DNA of 64,000 bases from JANQPX01 sp965204405 (GTDB lineage: Bacteria > Pseudomonadota > Alphaproteobacteria > Geminicoccales > Geminicoccaceae). The stretch is from positions 496,001-560,000 of the forward strand of contig CBDBEN010000004.1 in the NCBI GenBank assembly GCA_965204405.1, read 5' to 3'. Made by a program: the position numbers and the translations under genes. The notes beneath the pieces were generated by a model that saw only the letters and a program-made list of their open reading frames with translations, did not search any database and was not told the DNA's origin. Shown one piece after another: positions 17,695-26,517 of the stretch (positions within the stretch are counted from its first letter, which is position 1; every line of letters starts with the position of its first letter).

Positions 17695-18153
17695 TCAAAC
17701 CGGGAGTTCGGTCGTATCTTTGATGTCATCCATCACGAAACTCGCGGAAATATCGGAAATCGGCACGCGGCTGATCAATCTTTGATAGAACCGGTCATAG
17801 TCCTTGACGCTGGCAACACGCACACGGAGGACATAGTCGAGATCGCCGCTCATGCGGTGCGCCCCGACAATCTCCGGCATGGTGCGCACGGCCTTGCTGA
17901 ACTTGTCGACCCATGTCGTATCATGATTGCTTGTCCGGATCAGCACGAACACGGACAGATCCAGATCGAGGGCTGCCGGGTCGGCCAGGGCCACCCTTTT
18001 TTGGATGACACCACTTTCCTCCATCTGCTTGACGCGGCGCCAGCAGGCATTGCGCGAAAGACCGGCCTTTTCAGCCAACGCCTCCACACTGATCGACGCA
18101 TCCCGCTGCAGGGCACGGAGGATCTTTCGGTCAAATTCATCTATTTTTTCCAT
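17695..18153 (-). CDS. Lrp/AsnC-family transcriptional regulator
   Basis: 152 residues from the ATG at 18153 (MEKIDEFDRKILRALQRD), the canonical Lrp start and length; the frame stays open further upstream without similarity. The helix-turn-helix lies at about residues 22-45 (ISVEALAEKAGLSRNACWRR) and the C-terminal RAM/Lrp ligand domain fills residues 65-145 (MPEIVGAHRMSGDLDYVLRV). A perfect palindrome sits 7-21 bp upstream of the start, consistent with autoregulation and control of the divergent gene pair. Confidence 0.93.
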   Translation of the reverse strand: MEKIDEFDRKILRALQRDASISVEALAEKAGLSRNACWRRVKQMEESGVIQKRVALADPAALDLDLSVFVLIRTSNHDTTWVDKFSKAVRTMPEIVGAHRMSGDLDYVLRVRVASVKDYDRFYQRLISRVPISDISASFVMDDIKDTTELPV

Positions 18154-18159
18154 GATCTC

Positions 18160-18174
18160 TGGGATATTATCCCA
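18160..18174. promoter_or_regulatory. Candidate Lrp-type operator palindrome
   Basis: TGGGATATTATCCCA is a perfect 15-bp palindrome centred on 18167, immediately upstream of the Lrp start codon and in the divergent intergenic region. A second partial TGGGAT copy at about 18199-18204 fits the multi-site binding habit of Lrp proteins. Binding has not been shown. Confidence 0.55.
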
Positions 18175-18259
18175 ATCTAGGGTCATATAAAAGGAATTTT
18201 GGGATTTCATCTCCGTCATGCCGGGTAAACTGGTGAAAGCCGATGAAGGAGATGACGCG

Positions 18260-18514
18260 ATGAAGACCCTTTCAGCAACAGCGATGCGCGGTACGTTCCT
18301 GGATGCTTTCAAAAGCCATCCCGCAAGTGTTGGCGAAACTTATCTCGAGCATATGGGCTTTGCCCTGTGGTTTGCCGGCAAGCTCTTTCTCGCCGGGGGG
18401 GCCGCCCTCACCCATGCCTTCATTCCGTTCCTCTTCGAAAAGACGGCAAGCGATCATATCCGGGAGATGTATCAGCGCATTGAAAACCGTCACGATGCGC
18501 CCGAGGAGGTCTAA
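18260..18514 (+). CDS. Small DUF6356-type membrane-associated protein
   Basis: 84 residues from the ATG at 18260, which has GAAGGAG 8 nt upstream; an in-frame upstream extension has no ribosome site. The sequence TFLDAFKSHPASVGETYLEH, then one hydrophobic segment (GFALWFAGKLFLAGGAALTH), is the pattern of DUF6356 proteins of alphaproteobacteria. Function unknown. It lies 9 bp upstream of the glutamine amidotransferase gene and divergent from the Lrp regulator, so the two are probably co-transcribed. Confidence 0.75.
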   Translation: MKTLSATAMRGTFLDAFKSHPASVGETYLEHMGFALWFAGKLFLAGGAALTHAFIPFLFEKTASDHIREMYQRIENRHDAPEEV

Positions 18515-18523
18515 TCTTCGCCC

Positions 18524-19297
18524 ATGTGTCGCCTTGCCGCCTATATGGGACCGGAAATACCCCTCGAGAACATCATCGTAACACCCCGCCATTCGCTCCT
18601 TGAACAGAGCCATGGCGCAACGGAAGCGAAGCTCGCCGTCAACGGCGATGGATTCGGCATCGCCTGGTACGGACAAGAAAACGAACCGGGACAATATCGA
18701 GACGTTCTGCCCGCCTGGTCTGACGGTAATCTGATCAGCATTTGCAGGATGGTGCGCTCGTCGATTTTTCTAGCCCATGTGCGCGCATCGACGGTTGGCG
18801 GAACATCAAGAGCCAATTGTCATCCCTTTACCCATGGCCGCTGGTCATTCATGCACAACGGTCAGGTCCCCAACTTCAATCATATCCGCCGGCCGTTGGA
18901 AGCGACGCTGCCCGACGATCTTTATCATGCAAGGCGGGGGACAACGGATTCGGAGCTACTGTTCCTGCTCCTCTTGGCCAACGGACTTTCCGGCAATCCG
19001 AAGAAGGCTTGCGAGACCGTCATGTCGATGATCCGATCGGCACAGGGCGGAATTGGCAAACCTAACCGGATTACCTGTGTCCTGTCCGATGGGCAAAGTC
19101 TCTACGGCTTTCGTCACTCCTGCGACCAGCACAGTCCGACGCTTTATGTATCGGGCGCCCTTGACCAAAAAGGCCGGGCCATTGCCTCCGAACCGTTGGA
19201 CGGCGCTCAGCAAAACTGGTCGCCTATACCGGAAGATCATTTCGCTTTGCTGTCAGCGGATGGTTTCAGATTGGAACCGCTGATGGTCAACGGATGA
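18524..19297 (+). CDS. Class II glutamine amidotransferase (YafJ/EgtC-like)
   Basis: 257 residues with an N-terminal nucleophile: Cys2 follows the initiator Met (MCRLAAYMG), and removal of Met would expose the catalytic Cys. Conserved glutaminase elements include NGDGFGIAWY, FLAHVRASTVG, NCHPFTHGRW and FMHNGQVPNF. No synthase domain is fused. Family members include YafJ and EgtC, a gamma-glutamyl hydrolase of ergothioneine synthesis, but no egtB or egtD is nearby, so the substrate is open. Confidence 0.88.
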   Translation: MCRLAAYMGPEIPLENIIVTPRHSLLEQSHGATEAKLAVNGDGFGIAWYGQENEPGQYRDVLPAWSDGNLISICRMVRSSIFLAHVRASTVGGTSRANCHPFTHGRWSFMHNGQVPNFNHIRRPLEATLPDDLYHARRGTTDSELLFLLLLANGLSGNPKKACETVMSMIRSAQGGIGKPNRITCVLSDGQSLYGFRHSCDQHSPTLYVSGALDQKGRAIASEPLDGAQQNWSPIPEDHFALLSADGFRLEPLMVNG

Positions 19298-19406
19298 AAA
19301 ATCCGGCTCACATGGTCGCTTGGAAGGCAAAACCAAGTCCAAGCAGCCGGGAATTGACGCCGAGCACGCCCTTCCCAACTGCCGGATCAAGATCGAAAGC
19401 ATTGTT

Positions 19407-19973
19407 TTATCGGCCCCGAAGAACCGGGTAGCCCTGCACATAGGACAAGTCGGTATCACGGACCGGCTCGTGACATTCGAGGCACTCGGCCTTGTAGTCC
19501 GCCGTCGTTGTCGTCGCCGGGTCGTCCGCACCGAAGAATGCCCAACCCCAACCATCGCCCCAAAGCGGGTTGTCAGGAAAGCTGTTCGCGCTGTCCTTGA
19601 CCATCACGAACCAGCCTGCCCGATCCGTGGCCCAACTCACATGCCCTGTCGTCAGATCGTCGGTCCCGGTCTTGAACAACTCCTTGATCAGCACGGCACC
19701 ATCCGGAAACTTTCCGGTTTCACGATAGGCAACAACCGTTTCCGGCTGCGTGTAGACGGTGTGAAGATCGCCCGCACCATCCTCGCCCTGCACGGAGAAA
19801 GTCCCAAGAAATGCCCAATCCTTGCGATAATCGACATCAGGCACGCTTATTGAGCCGCCAGGACCGACCCCAGGCGCCTTGCTTGCCGACATGCCTGTCG
19901 ACATCTGTGCACTCGCCGTCACCAAACTCGCTGCAAGCAGGAATGCTGCTACCGGAAAAGCACCAAGCCTCAT
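19407..19973 (-). CDS. Cytochrome P460 family haem protein, second of a tandem pair
   Basis: 188 residues with a signal peptide (VAAFLLAASLVTASAQ) and a single C-terminal haem-binding CLECH, as in cytochrome P460 and cytochrome c'-beta. The core DWAFLGTFSVQGEDGAG and WGWAFFGADDPA fit the P460 domain (about residues 40-185). P460 oxidises hydroxylamine; the related c'-beta proteins bind NO. Its ATG overlaps the stop of the upstream paralogue (ATGA), so the two are translationally coupled. Confidence 0.88.
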   Translation of the reverse strand: MRLGAFPVAAFLLAASLVTASAQMSTGMSASKAPGVGPGGSISVPDVDYRKDWAFLGTFSVQGEDGAGDLHTVYTQPETVVAYRETGKFPDGAVLIKELFKTGTDDLTTGHVSWATDRAGWFVMVKDSANSFPDNPLWGDGWGWAFFGADDPATTTTADYKAECLECHEPVRDTDLSYVQGYPVLRGR

Positions 19974-20566
19974 TTCTTTACACTCCTGAGAACCGGATAG
20001 AACTGGGTAAACACGAAATCGTCGTCTGCGTTCGCTTCATGGCAGGCGTTGCACGTGTCTGCAGGAAAGGCCTCGGCGGTTTGCTCGTAAGGCTCGGGAT
20101 GATGACCGAAGGAGTAGTAGACCCAGCCGCCCGGCTGATCAGCGAACTTCTCGGTGTCCTTGACCGTCAGCTCAAGACCGATGAACTCGCCTTGAAAGTA
20201 GCCTTGACCGGAAACTTCGGTCGACGAGCCGTTTTCGGCATTGTCGTTCTCACGAACACTGACCAGTTCCTTCACGATCTGCGTGCCATTCGCGAATTTT
20301 CCGGTCGCCTTGTAGTGTTCCCAGGCGGATGGCTCGATATAGACATTGTGAAACTCGGGAAACGGCGCCTCGCCACCATTCAGAGCATTCGGCGTAAGAG
20401 GCGTGCCGGCATAAACCCATTCCCGCCAGTTCTGCGGTATCTTGACCTTGCCATCGGCGGCGAATTCCGCACCGTTGATTTCCGAGGATTGAGCGACGAC
20501 GTTCGCGCACGCAGCAACAGCCAGCCCGAGTGTAGACAGTGCCGCGATCTTGTGGCTAAGACGCAT
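19970..20566 (-). CDS. Cytochrome P460 family haem protein, probable lipoprotein, first of a tandem pair
   Basis: 198 residues. The leader TLGLAVAACANV fits a lipobox with the lipidated Cys at about residue 20, so this copy may be membrane-anchored while its downstream paralogue is soluble. The P460 domain carries the haem motif CNACH near the C-terminus. The N-terminal WREWVYAGTPLTPNALNGG is typical of the larger P460 subfamily. It is divergent from a LysR regulator, with a palindrome between them. Confidence 0.88.
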   Translation of the reverse strand: MRLSHKIAALSTLGLAVAACANVVAQSSEINGAEFAADGKVKIPQNWREWVYAGTPLTPNALNGGEAPFPEFHNVYIEPSAWEHYKATGKFANGTQIVKELVSVRENDNAENGSSTEVSGQGYFQGEFIGLELTVKDTEKFADQPGGWVYYSFGHHPEPYEQTAEAFPADTCNACHEANADDDFVFTQFYPVLRSVKK

Positions 20567-20646
20567 GATGACCTTCTCCCAGCGGGGACATGATTATTTA
20601 CAGGACGACCGTAAGCGTTCATAATAAAATAGTGAAATATCAATTA

Positions 20647-20663
20647 GTTATCAGATCAATAAC
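20647..20663. promoter_or_regulatory. Candidate LysR-type binding site
   Basis: GTTATCAGATCAATAAC forms 5-bp inverted arms around a 7-bp spacer and contains the T-N11-A pattern recognised by LysR-type regulators. It lies in the divergent region between the P460 genes and the LysR gene, 43 bp from the latter's start, so it may serve both autoregulation and activation of the P460 pair. Confidence 0.5.
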
Positions 20664-20705
20664 CAACGGTCATGACACTTAAGTCCACTCTGCCGGGAGA
20701 CAGTC

Positions 20706-21602
20706 TTGGAGTTTCATCAGGTTCGGTATTTTCTCGCGGTTTGCGACCACATGAATTTCACGAAGGCTGCAAGTGTCTGTCATGTCTCGCAGCCTGCTCT
20801 CACCAAGGCCATTCAGAAGCTGGAAGCCGAGCTTGGCAGCGAGCTGTTCATTCGGGACGGCCGGCATTTCGAACTGACGGGGCTTGGCCGCGCCATGCGC
20901 ACCCATCTCGCCAAGATCGACGAGACACGCACGGCGGCCCACCGTGCTGCGCGCGCCTTCGTCGATCTTGAGATGACCGAACTCAATGTCGGCATCATGT
21001 GCACGGTCGGGCCGTCGGTCCTGGGCCCTGCCATGCTCGAGCTGCACAACAAGGCGTCAGGTATCGAGCTGGTGCTGCATGATGTTTGGGCCGAACGTGT
21101 CGATGAACTGCTTCTATCCGGCGGGATTGATTGCGCCATCATGGCACGAACCGATCCCCTGCCCGAGCGGTTCACCGCCGTTCCTCTTTATTCGGAACCT
21201 TTCGTCCTGGCGATGGGCCGCAACCATCCACTGGCATCCGAGCACCGTCTGACATTGCAGGATCTGGCAGGGCAAACCTATTTCGACCGCCTCAGATGCG
21301 AGTTCCGCAATCAGTTCATCGAAATCCTCAATGAGCGCGACGTGCTCGTTGACGTCGCGATGCGCAGCGAGCGCGAGGACTGGATCCTGAGCAGGATTGC
21401 GGCCGGGCATGGTGTGGCCATGATTCCGCGCTTCTCGATCTTCTCCGATCAGATCGTTGCCCGCAAGATCGACGATCTGACCCCGATACGAACCGTGGAA
21501 TTCGTCACGGTCGGCGATCGCCAGCAACCGGCAAGCGTCACCGCGCTAGCCGATATTCTGCGCCATCACGATTGGCCTTCGAACGCTGATGTTGCCGATT
21601 GA
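20706..21602 (+). CDS. LysR-family transcriptional regulator
   Basis: 298 residues from a TTG at 20706 with GGGAGA upstream. The N-terminal winged helix-turn-helix is clear (HQVRYFLAVCDHMNFTKAAS, then VCHVSQPALTKAIQKLE), followed by the effector-binding domain from about residue 90. ELGSELFIRDGRHFELTGLG is the usual linker region. The effector domain has an OxyR-like flavour (GIMCTVGPSVLGP), suggesting but not proving an oxidative or nitrosative signal. It is divergent from the cytochrome P460 pair and ends 3 bp from the convergent phosphatase gene. Confidence 0.92.
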   Translation: MEFHQVRYFLAVCDHMNFTKAASVCHVSQPALTKAIQKLEAELGSELFIRDGRHFELTGLGRAMRTHLAKIDETRTAAHRAARAFVDLEMTELNVGIMCTVGPSVLGPAMLELHNKASGIELVLHDVWAERVDELLLSGGIDCAIMARTDPLPERFTAVPLYSEPFVLAMGRNHPLASEHRLTLQDLAGQTYFDRLRCEFRNQFIEILNERDVLVDVAMRSEREDWILSRIAAGHGVAMIPRFSIFSDQIVARKIDDLTPIRTVEFVTVGDRQQPASVTALADILRHHDWPSNADVAD

Positions 21603-21605
21603 GAG

Positions 21606-22406
21606 CTAAACCAGACCATCCATGCCTGGATAGTTCCGGACAACCTCAAGCAGCCCCGGCGCCGTGCCGAAGCAGCGGTTCGGCTCATCCAGCTCCGCTC
21701 CGTTTTGAAAATCGCTGACAATGCCGCCAGCTTCCTCCACCAGCATCAGCCCGCCGATCACGTCCCAGCTATTGCACATCAACGTGACGCAGGCATCGAG
21801 GCGGCCATCGCTGACATGAGCCATCATGAGAGCGGTCGAACCGAGCCTTCGATGATCGGAGCCGGCCGTGAGAACGGCCGTTAGCAGCTTGCCGTAAGCC
21901 TCGATCGACATCTTGAAGCTGAAGGTAGCGCCGACCACCGCTTTTTTCGGATCATTCGCCCCGGCCACCTTGATCACCTGCCCGTTCCGCCTTGCCCCAC
22001 CGCCCCGGCGTGCCGTGTACAGCTCATCGTGAACAGGGTCATAGGTAATTCCGATCTGCAGCACCCGGTCAACCACCAAGGCTACCGCGACTGACCAGTA
22101 GGGTACGCCGCGCAAAAAATTCATCGTCCCGTCGATGGGGTCGATGATCCAAAGCGGCCCGTCCGCACGCGCTGCTTCCGCCCCGCCCTCTTCACCGATA
22201 ATGTGATCGTCGGGAAACGCCTGACGCAGGCCTTCGCGGATAAAATCCTCGGTGTTTCGATCAGCAACGCTCACCAGATCCTGCATGCCCTTATGCTCGA
22301 TTTCCAGCGTGTCCCGCTGCTCAAAATACCCGAGCGCGAGCTTTCCGGCATCCCGAGTGATAGCGGCAACGGTCCTAAGGCGGATATCGAGATCATGGGG
22401 GGTCAA
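21606..22406 (-). CDS. Inositol monophosphatase family phosphatase
   Basis: 266 residues if translation begins at the TTG at 22406, which has AAAGGA 8 nt upstream and gives the normal family length; an ATG at 22499 would add 31 non-homologous residues. Metal-binding motifs are present: GEEGG near residue 72, WIIDPIDGTMNF near residue 88, and SWDVIGGLMLVEEAGG near residue 215. The family includes SuhB-type inositol phosphatase and histidinol-phosphatase HisN, which cannot be separated here. It follows the flavin hydroxylase gene by 144 bp on the same strand. Confidence 0.88.
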   Translation of the reverse strand: MTPHDLDIRLRTVAAITRDAGKLALGYFEQRDTLEIEHKGMQDLVSVADRNTEDFIREGLRQAFPDDHIIGEEGGAEAARADGPLWIIDPIDGTMNFLRGVPYWSVAVALVVDRVLQIGITYDPVHDELYTARRGGGARRNGQVIKVAGANDPKKAVVGATFSFKMSIEAYGKLLTAVLTAGSDHRRLGSTALMMAHVSDGRLDACVTLMCNSWDVIGGLMLVEEAGGIVSDFQNGAELDEPNRCFGTAPGLLEVVRNYPGMDGLV

Positions 22407-22550
22407 AGTCGGAATCCTTTGCTTTGGCGATGACGGGCGACAATGTGTCGGCAGGTTATCGGAGCACCAACTGGTAGCGCAAAAGCCTGCCAGCGCCAAT
22501 GGACCACCTGATAAAACGAAAAGGTGCCCTGCCCGTTGCTACAGCTGGAC

Positions 22551-24131
22551 TTAGCTGCAAAGCATAGCAATCTGCTCGGCGATATCAGCAGCTTCGTCAG
22601 CGGGCCATTCGCCCGCAACATACCGGTCGGGACGTATCAGGAACAGGGATCCCCAATGGGCGCTCAGTCCGAAATCCTCACCCGCCACGAGCACTGCCTC
22701 CATCCCATCAGGATCTGAAAGGGGGCGATCCATGTACAAAGCCACCTTGCTCGCCGAAAGCACCGGAGCTTCCAGACCTGCGAGCCTTGCCGCTGCGGAT
22801 GCACCTAAAGCGACGAGGGCAAAGCCAGGTCCCAGAACGTCATCCAGCTTTCGGGTTTTGCCGGCACCGGTTTCAACGAGAACCTGCGGGAAGGCCTCCC
22901 CGATCAGTGTCTGTCCGGACTGCGGTTTCGCGAGAGCGAGCCACCCCTGCTCATAGACCGCTTCCGGCTTGGAACGCAGCATCAGCGATTGCCTGCCGGA
23001 GGGCGAACCGCCGCCGAGATTGACCCTGATCATCTCCATGGCATCGTCATCAAGCGCCTGTGCCGGCATCACGATGTCTCCCAGGGCGACGGCATAGTCC
23101 ACCATCTCCTTGATCGGCTCGAGACGCTCCATCTCATAGGTTTCGATGATGCGTTTCGAGACGACGCCATCGAGCGCGAGCTTGAGCTTCCAGGCGATAT
23201 TGAAGGCATCTCGAAGGCCAGCATTCATACCCTGGCCGGCGAAAGGCGGCGAAAGATGCGCAGCATCTCCAAGGAGGGCAATCCGGTTCGCCACAAGGCA
23301 CTCGGCAACGCGAGCATGAAACGTATAGACGACCGCGCGCAGGATGTCCTTGTCGGGGATCGTTCTGAAACGTTCGAGCGTCGACCTGATCGTTGCCCTG
23401 GTCGACATCCCCTTCGGATCTTCGCCGGGCATGATCATAAACTCATAGCGCCGCCCGCCTTTAGGAGCAGGAATCGAGACCATCGGCCTTTTCGGATCGC
23501 AGAAAAATTTCGAAAAACGATCGCGGTCCGGATCGTTGATCGTGTCGATCACCACCCAATCACGCGCGTCGGTGACGCCCGGCATCGGAATCTGCAGCAG
23601 TCCACGGATGGTCGAACGGGCGCCGTCACAAGCCAGAACGAAATCGCAGGTGATGTCGTGCCTGCAGCCATCGGATGTCCGGAGACGGGCCGTGACCTGA
23701 TCGTCCGCCTCTTCGATTGACAAAAGCTCAGTCTCGAACATCATGCCGACATGCGCGAACCTCGAAAGCCCTTCGACCAGGACACGTTCGAGTTCCGGCT
23801 GGAGAAAGGCGTTCCGTCGGGGGTAACCGTGACGGGTTACCGGCGAACCGATTTCGGCAAAGCAACGGCCATCCGCCTGGTAGTAGCGAGCGCCATAGCC
23901 CGAAATCACCTGCCCCATGACCTCGTCGGCAAGGCCCACTGTCTGCAGCGCGCGAAAGCCCTCGTCATCAAGGAGGATGGCTTTGGGGTGATCCGACGTC
24001 GTGCTGTTCTTCTCGATCAGAAGCGTTTCGATCCCGTAGGTGCCGAGCAGATTGGCAGCCAGAAGACCGACGGGGCCGGCACCAACGATCAGGACCGGAA
24101 CGTGGCTCGGCGGCGACGGCATCCTTGCCAC
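22551..24131 (-). CDS. FAD-dependent aromatic hydroxylase (PheA/TfdB, MhpA-like)
   Basis: 526 residues of the class A flavoprotein monooxygenases. The N-terminal GxGxxG Rossmann motif (VLIVGAGPVGLLAANLL), the DG motif (FVLACDGARSTIRGLL) and the GD motif (ALLGDAAHLSPPFAGQGMNA) are all intact. A C-terminal thioredoxin-like domain occupies about residues 400-520, as in phenol hydroxylase and MhpA. It probably hydroxylates an aromatic ring with NAD(P)H and O2. It starts 4 bp after the VOC dioxygenase gene, so hydroxylation then ring cleavage is likely. Confidence 0.9.
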   Translation of the reverse strand: MARMPSPPSHVPVLIVGAGPVGLLAANLLGTYGIETLLIEKNSTTSDHPKAILLDDEGFRALQTVGLADEVMGQVISGYGARYYQADGRCFAEIGSPVTRHGYPRRNAFLQPELERVLVEGLSRFAHVGMMFETELLSIEEADDQVTARLRTSDGCRHDITCDFVLACDGARSTIRGLLQIPMPGVTDARDWVVIDTINDPDRDRFSKFFCDPKRPMVSIPAPKGGRRYEFMIMPGEDPKGMSTRATIRSTLERFRTIPDKDILRAVVYTFHARVAECLVANRIALLGDAAHLSPPFAGQGMNAGLRDAFNIAWKLKLALDGVVSKRIIETYEMERLEPIKEMVDYAVALGDIVMPAQALDDDAMEMIRVNLGGGSPSGRQSLMLRSKPEAVYEQGWLALAKPQSGQTLIGEAFPQVLVETGAGKTRKLDDVLGPGFALVALGASAAARLAGLEAPVLSASKVALYMDRPLSDPDGMEAVLVAGEDFGLSAHWGSLFLIRPDRYVAGEWPADEAADIAEQIAMLCS

Positions 24132-24135
24132 CCGA

Positions 24136-24678
24136 TCAAATCTCTTCCGCCCTCGCCTCTTCCAAGCGCTCGCCTCTTACATTGATATAGGTGCCCTGGC
24201 CGTCGATGCGGGCCATGTCACAGAAGATCTCGATGCGGTGATTGTCGGGATCGAGCACATAAAAGGATTCATTCTCCCCCCAGGATCCGTCGCCGCGCGG
24301 ATCCCATGGGCTATGCACCACAGGGCCGCGAACGATCTCGATCCCCATATCCTCGGCTTTTTTCAGAACGGCGAGCCAGGCCGTCCGGTCTTTGCACTCA
24401 AAAGCGAAATGGTGAAACGATGGCGGTCCCGAATGGTCATCGGTCGGCGATCCGGGCCGTTTGGTATAGGATTTCTTCGGATTGTTCACCAAGACCAGGT
24501 CGTGGTGGACGCTGCCCAAACGCATGAAGCAAAGCTCGATCGGAATGGCTTCAACCTCGGCCGCCGGATGGCGCTCGGTGAGCTTCATGCCGAGAAAATC
24601 GCGATAGAACGCAATCGAGCGCTCCATATCGGTCACCTCAAGGGACAGATGCTGCATACGCATGACGGGATTTTCCAT
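24136..24678 (-). CDS. VOC-family (glyoxalase/extradiol dioxygenase-like) metalloprotein
   Basis: 180 residues, one vicinal-oxygen-chelate module pair. Candidate metal ligands are His in MQHLSLEVTD, His in FHHFAFECKD, and Glu in NHRIEIF, the His-His-Glu set of type I extradiol dioxygenases. TDMERSIAFYRDFLGMKL is the family's N-terminal signature. It is shorter than the classical two-module extradiol enzymes. Immediate linkage to a flavin hydroxylase supports a ring-cleavage role, but glyoxalase-type isomerisation is possible. It is divergent from the TRAP transporter operon. Confidence 0.82.
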   Translation of the reverse strand: MENPVMRMQHLSLEVTDMERSIAFYRDFLGMKLTERHPAAEVEAIPIELCFMRLGSVHHDLVLVNNPKKSYTKRPGSPTDDHSGPPSFHHFAFECKDRTAWLAVLKKAEDMGIEIVRGPVVHSPWDPRGDGSWGENESFYVLDPDNHRIEIFCDMARIDGQGTYINVRGERLEEARAEEI

Positions 24679-24937
24679 CGGATCTCACCTCTTAATGCCG
24701 GCTTGGTTTCCACCCAGGATCTGGTCAGCCTCATATAAAACCGGCCCAGAAAGCATGCGGCGTCAACCCTGAAGCCGGATAACGGCGCAAGATCACCTCC
24801 CGGTACCCTGTTTCGCGCTTCAAGGGGTGGAATCCCCGCGCGGATCGATTAGGCTCGACGGCAATGTAGTATCACCGGATGGCCCAATGGCCGAGCTGTC
24901 CGCTGCCCAAACGATCAAGAAGCCTGGGAGGTATGAG

Positions 24938-25957
24938 ATGTCGTTGATCAAAACACTCGGTGGAACCCTTTTTGCCTCGGCTGTCGCCCTGTCGATGACC
25001 GCTGCCGTCAAGGCACAGGAGACGCTGACCATCTCCAGCTGGATCCCGCCCCATGCGGTCAACACCGTCCTCTTCCCCGCATGGATCAAGCAGATCGAGG
25101 AAGCCACCGACGGACGGGTGACCGGCAAAATCGAGTTCGGCCTCGCCCCGCCGCCGGGCCAGATCGATCTGGTGGAGGATGGCTCCGCCGACGTTGCCTG
25201 GATCTTCCATGGCTACAACCCCGGCCGCTTCGTCACCACCAAGCTGATCGAGCTGCCGGGCTACGAAGGTGATGCCGAGGCGGCCTCGGTTGCCCATTGG
25301 CGGGCGCATGAGCAATTCCTTGCCCAGGCCGGCGAGCATGATGGTGTCCGCGTGGTTGCGATGATGACCCATGGACCCGGTCAGGTTCATATGCGCGAGC
25401 CGATCACCTCGCTCGCCGATCTCGACGGCAAGAAGATCCGGATCGGCGGCGGTGTCTCCGCCGATGTCGGCACGGCGCTGGGTGCCGTCGGTGTGCAGGT
25501 GCCGGCGCCCAAGGTCTACGAGACTCTCTCCGGCGGCGTGGCCGATGGTGTGTGGATGCCGATGGAGACCAACAAAAGCCTTCGCCTGTTCGAGGTAGCG
25601 CCCAACACCATGACCATGCCAGGCGGCCTCTATCGCGGCTCGTTTTCGATCATCATGAGCGAGGATGCACTGGCCCGCCTCTCCGACCAGGACCGGGAAG
25701 CCGTTCTCTCGACCACCGGCGAAGCCCTATCTTCTCTGGCGGGCAAGGCCTGGGCCGATGCCGATGTCGCCGGCATCGAGAATGCCAGGGAGGTCGGCGT
25801 CAATATGGGCGAGTTCTCGGCCGACGACCAGGCCGCCTTCGCCGAGATCGCCGCCGACATCCGCGCCAAGGTCATCGACGAGGTTGCGGCAACCGGCGTC
25901 GATGCCGAAGCGGCCGTGGCCTTGATCGAGGAGACCATGGCCAGCCACGGCAAGTAG
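24938..25957 (+). CDS. dctP: TRAP transporter substrate-binding protein (DctP)
   Basis: 339 residues from the ATG at 24938, which has GGGAGG 7 nt upstream and yields a signal peptide cleaved near AVKA-QET. DctP fold features include SSWIPPHAVNTVLF at the mature N-terminus and DLDGKKIRIGGGVSADVG, where the family's carboxylate-binding Arg (KIR) sits. VADGVWMPMETNKSLRL is typical of the second lobe. It delivers an organic acid to DctQM encoded directly downstream. The adjacent divergent aromatic hydroxylase genes suggest an aromatic acid ligand; this is inference. Confidence 0.92.
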   Translation: MSLIKTLGGTLFASAVALSMTAAVKAQETLTISSWIPPHAVNTVLFPAWIKQIEEATDGRVTGKIEFGLAPPPGQIDLVEDGSADVAWIFHGYNPGRFVTTKLIELPGYEGDAEAASVAHWRAHEQFLAQAGEHDGVRVVAMMTHGPGQVHMREPITSLADLDGKKIRIGGGVSADVGTALGAVGVQVPAPKVYETLSGGVADGVWMPMETNKSLRLFEVAPNTMTMPGGLYRGSFSIIMSEDALARLSDQDREAVLSTTGEALSSLAGKAWADADVAGIENAREVGVNMGEFSADDQAAFAEIAADIRAKVIDEVAATGVDAEAAVALIEETMASHGK

Positions 25958-25971
25958 AGGGATACGATCCC

Positions 25972-26508
25972 TTGCGTTTAGCAAGTGCCGCTGGCACGGA
26001 GCGGGCTGGCCATTGGCTGGCCCGGCTTCTGCTCGGCACTGCTGCCCTCATCCTCCTGGCGATGCTGCTCCTCACCTGCGCCGACGTGATCGGGCGCTAT
26101 CTCCTGAACGCACCGATCAACGGCAAGACGGAGCTGACCCGTTTCATGATGGCCGGCCTCATCGCCTGCGCACTCCCGGTCATTGGGGTGACCGGCGGCC
26201 ATATCAGCGTCGATCTATTGGATCGGTTTTTCTCTCCCCGCGCTGCCGCGGTTCGCGATCTGATGATCGACAGCCTGGCCGCAACAGCGCTCGGCACGCT
26301 CGGCTACTGGCTGATCTTCCGCGCCGATCGATTACTGACACGCGGCTATGTCAGCGATTTCCTCCACCTTGCCCTCTATCCCGTCGCCTATTTTGTCGCC
26401 GCCATGACCTTTGCAGCCTGTCTCGCGCTGATCGCAAAGCTATTCCTCGACATCGCGTACATCCGAAGGCCGGATCTTCGGCCCGCCGACAAGAGCGCCG
26501 GCTTGTAA
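25972..26508 (+). CDS. dctQ: TRAP transporter small permease (DctQ)
   Basis: 178 residues, read from a TTG at 25972 with AGAGGG about 10 nt upstream; no ATG gives a full-length protein. Four hydrophobic segments are visible, beginning LLLGTAALILLAMLLLTCAD. VIGRYLLNAPINGKTELTRF is the diagnostic DctQ loop. It lies 14 bp after dctP and 9 bp before dctM. Confidence 0.88.
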   Translation: MRLASAAGTERAGHWLARLLLGTAALILLAMLLLTCADVIGRYLLNAPINGKTELTRFMMAGLIACALPVIGVTGGHISVDLLDRFFSPRAAAVRDLMIDSLAATALGTLGYWLIFRADRLLTRGYVSDFLHLALYPVAYFVAAMTFAACLALIAKLFLDIAYIRRPDLRPADKSAGL

Positions 26509-26517
26509 GCCAAGATC

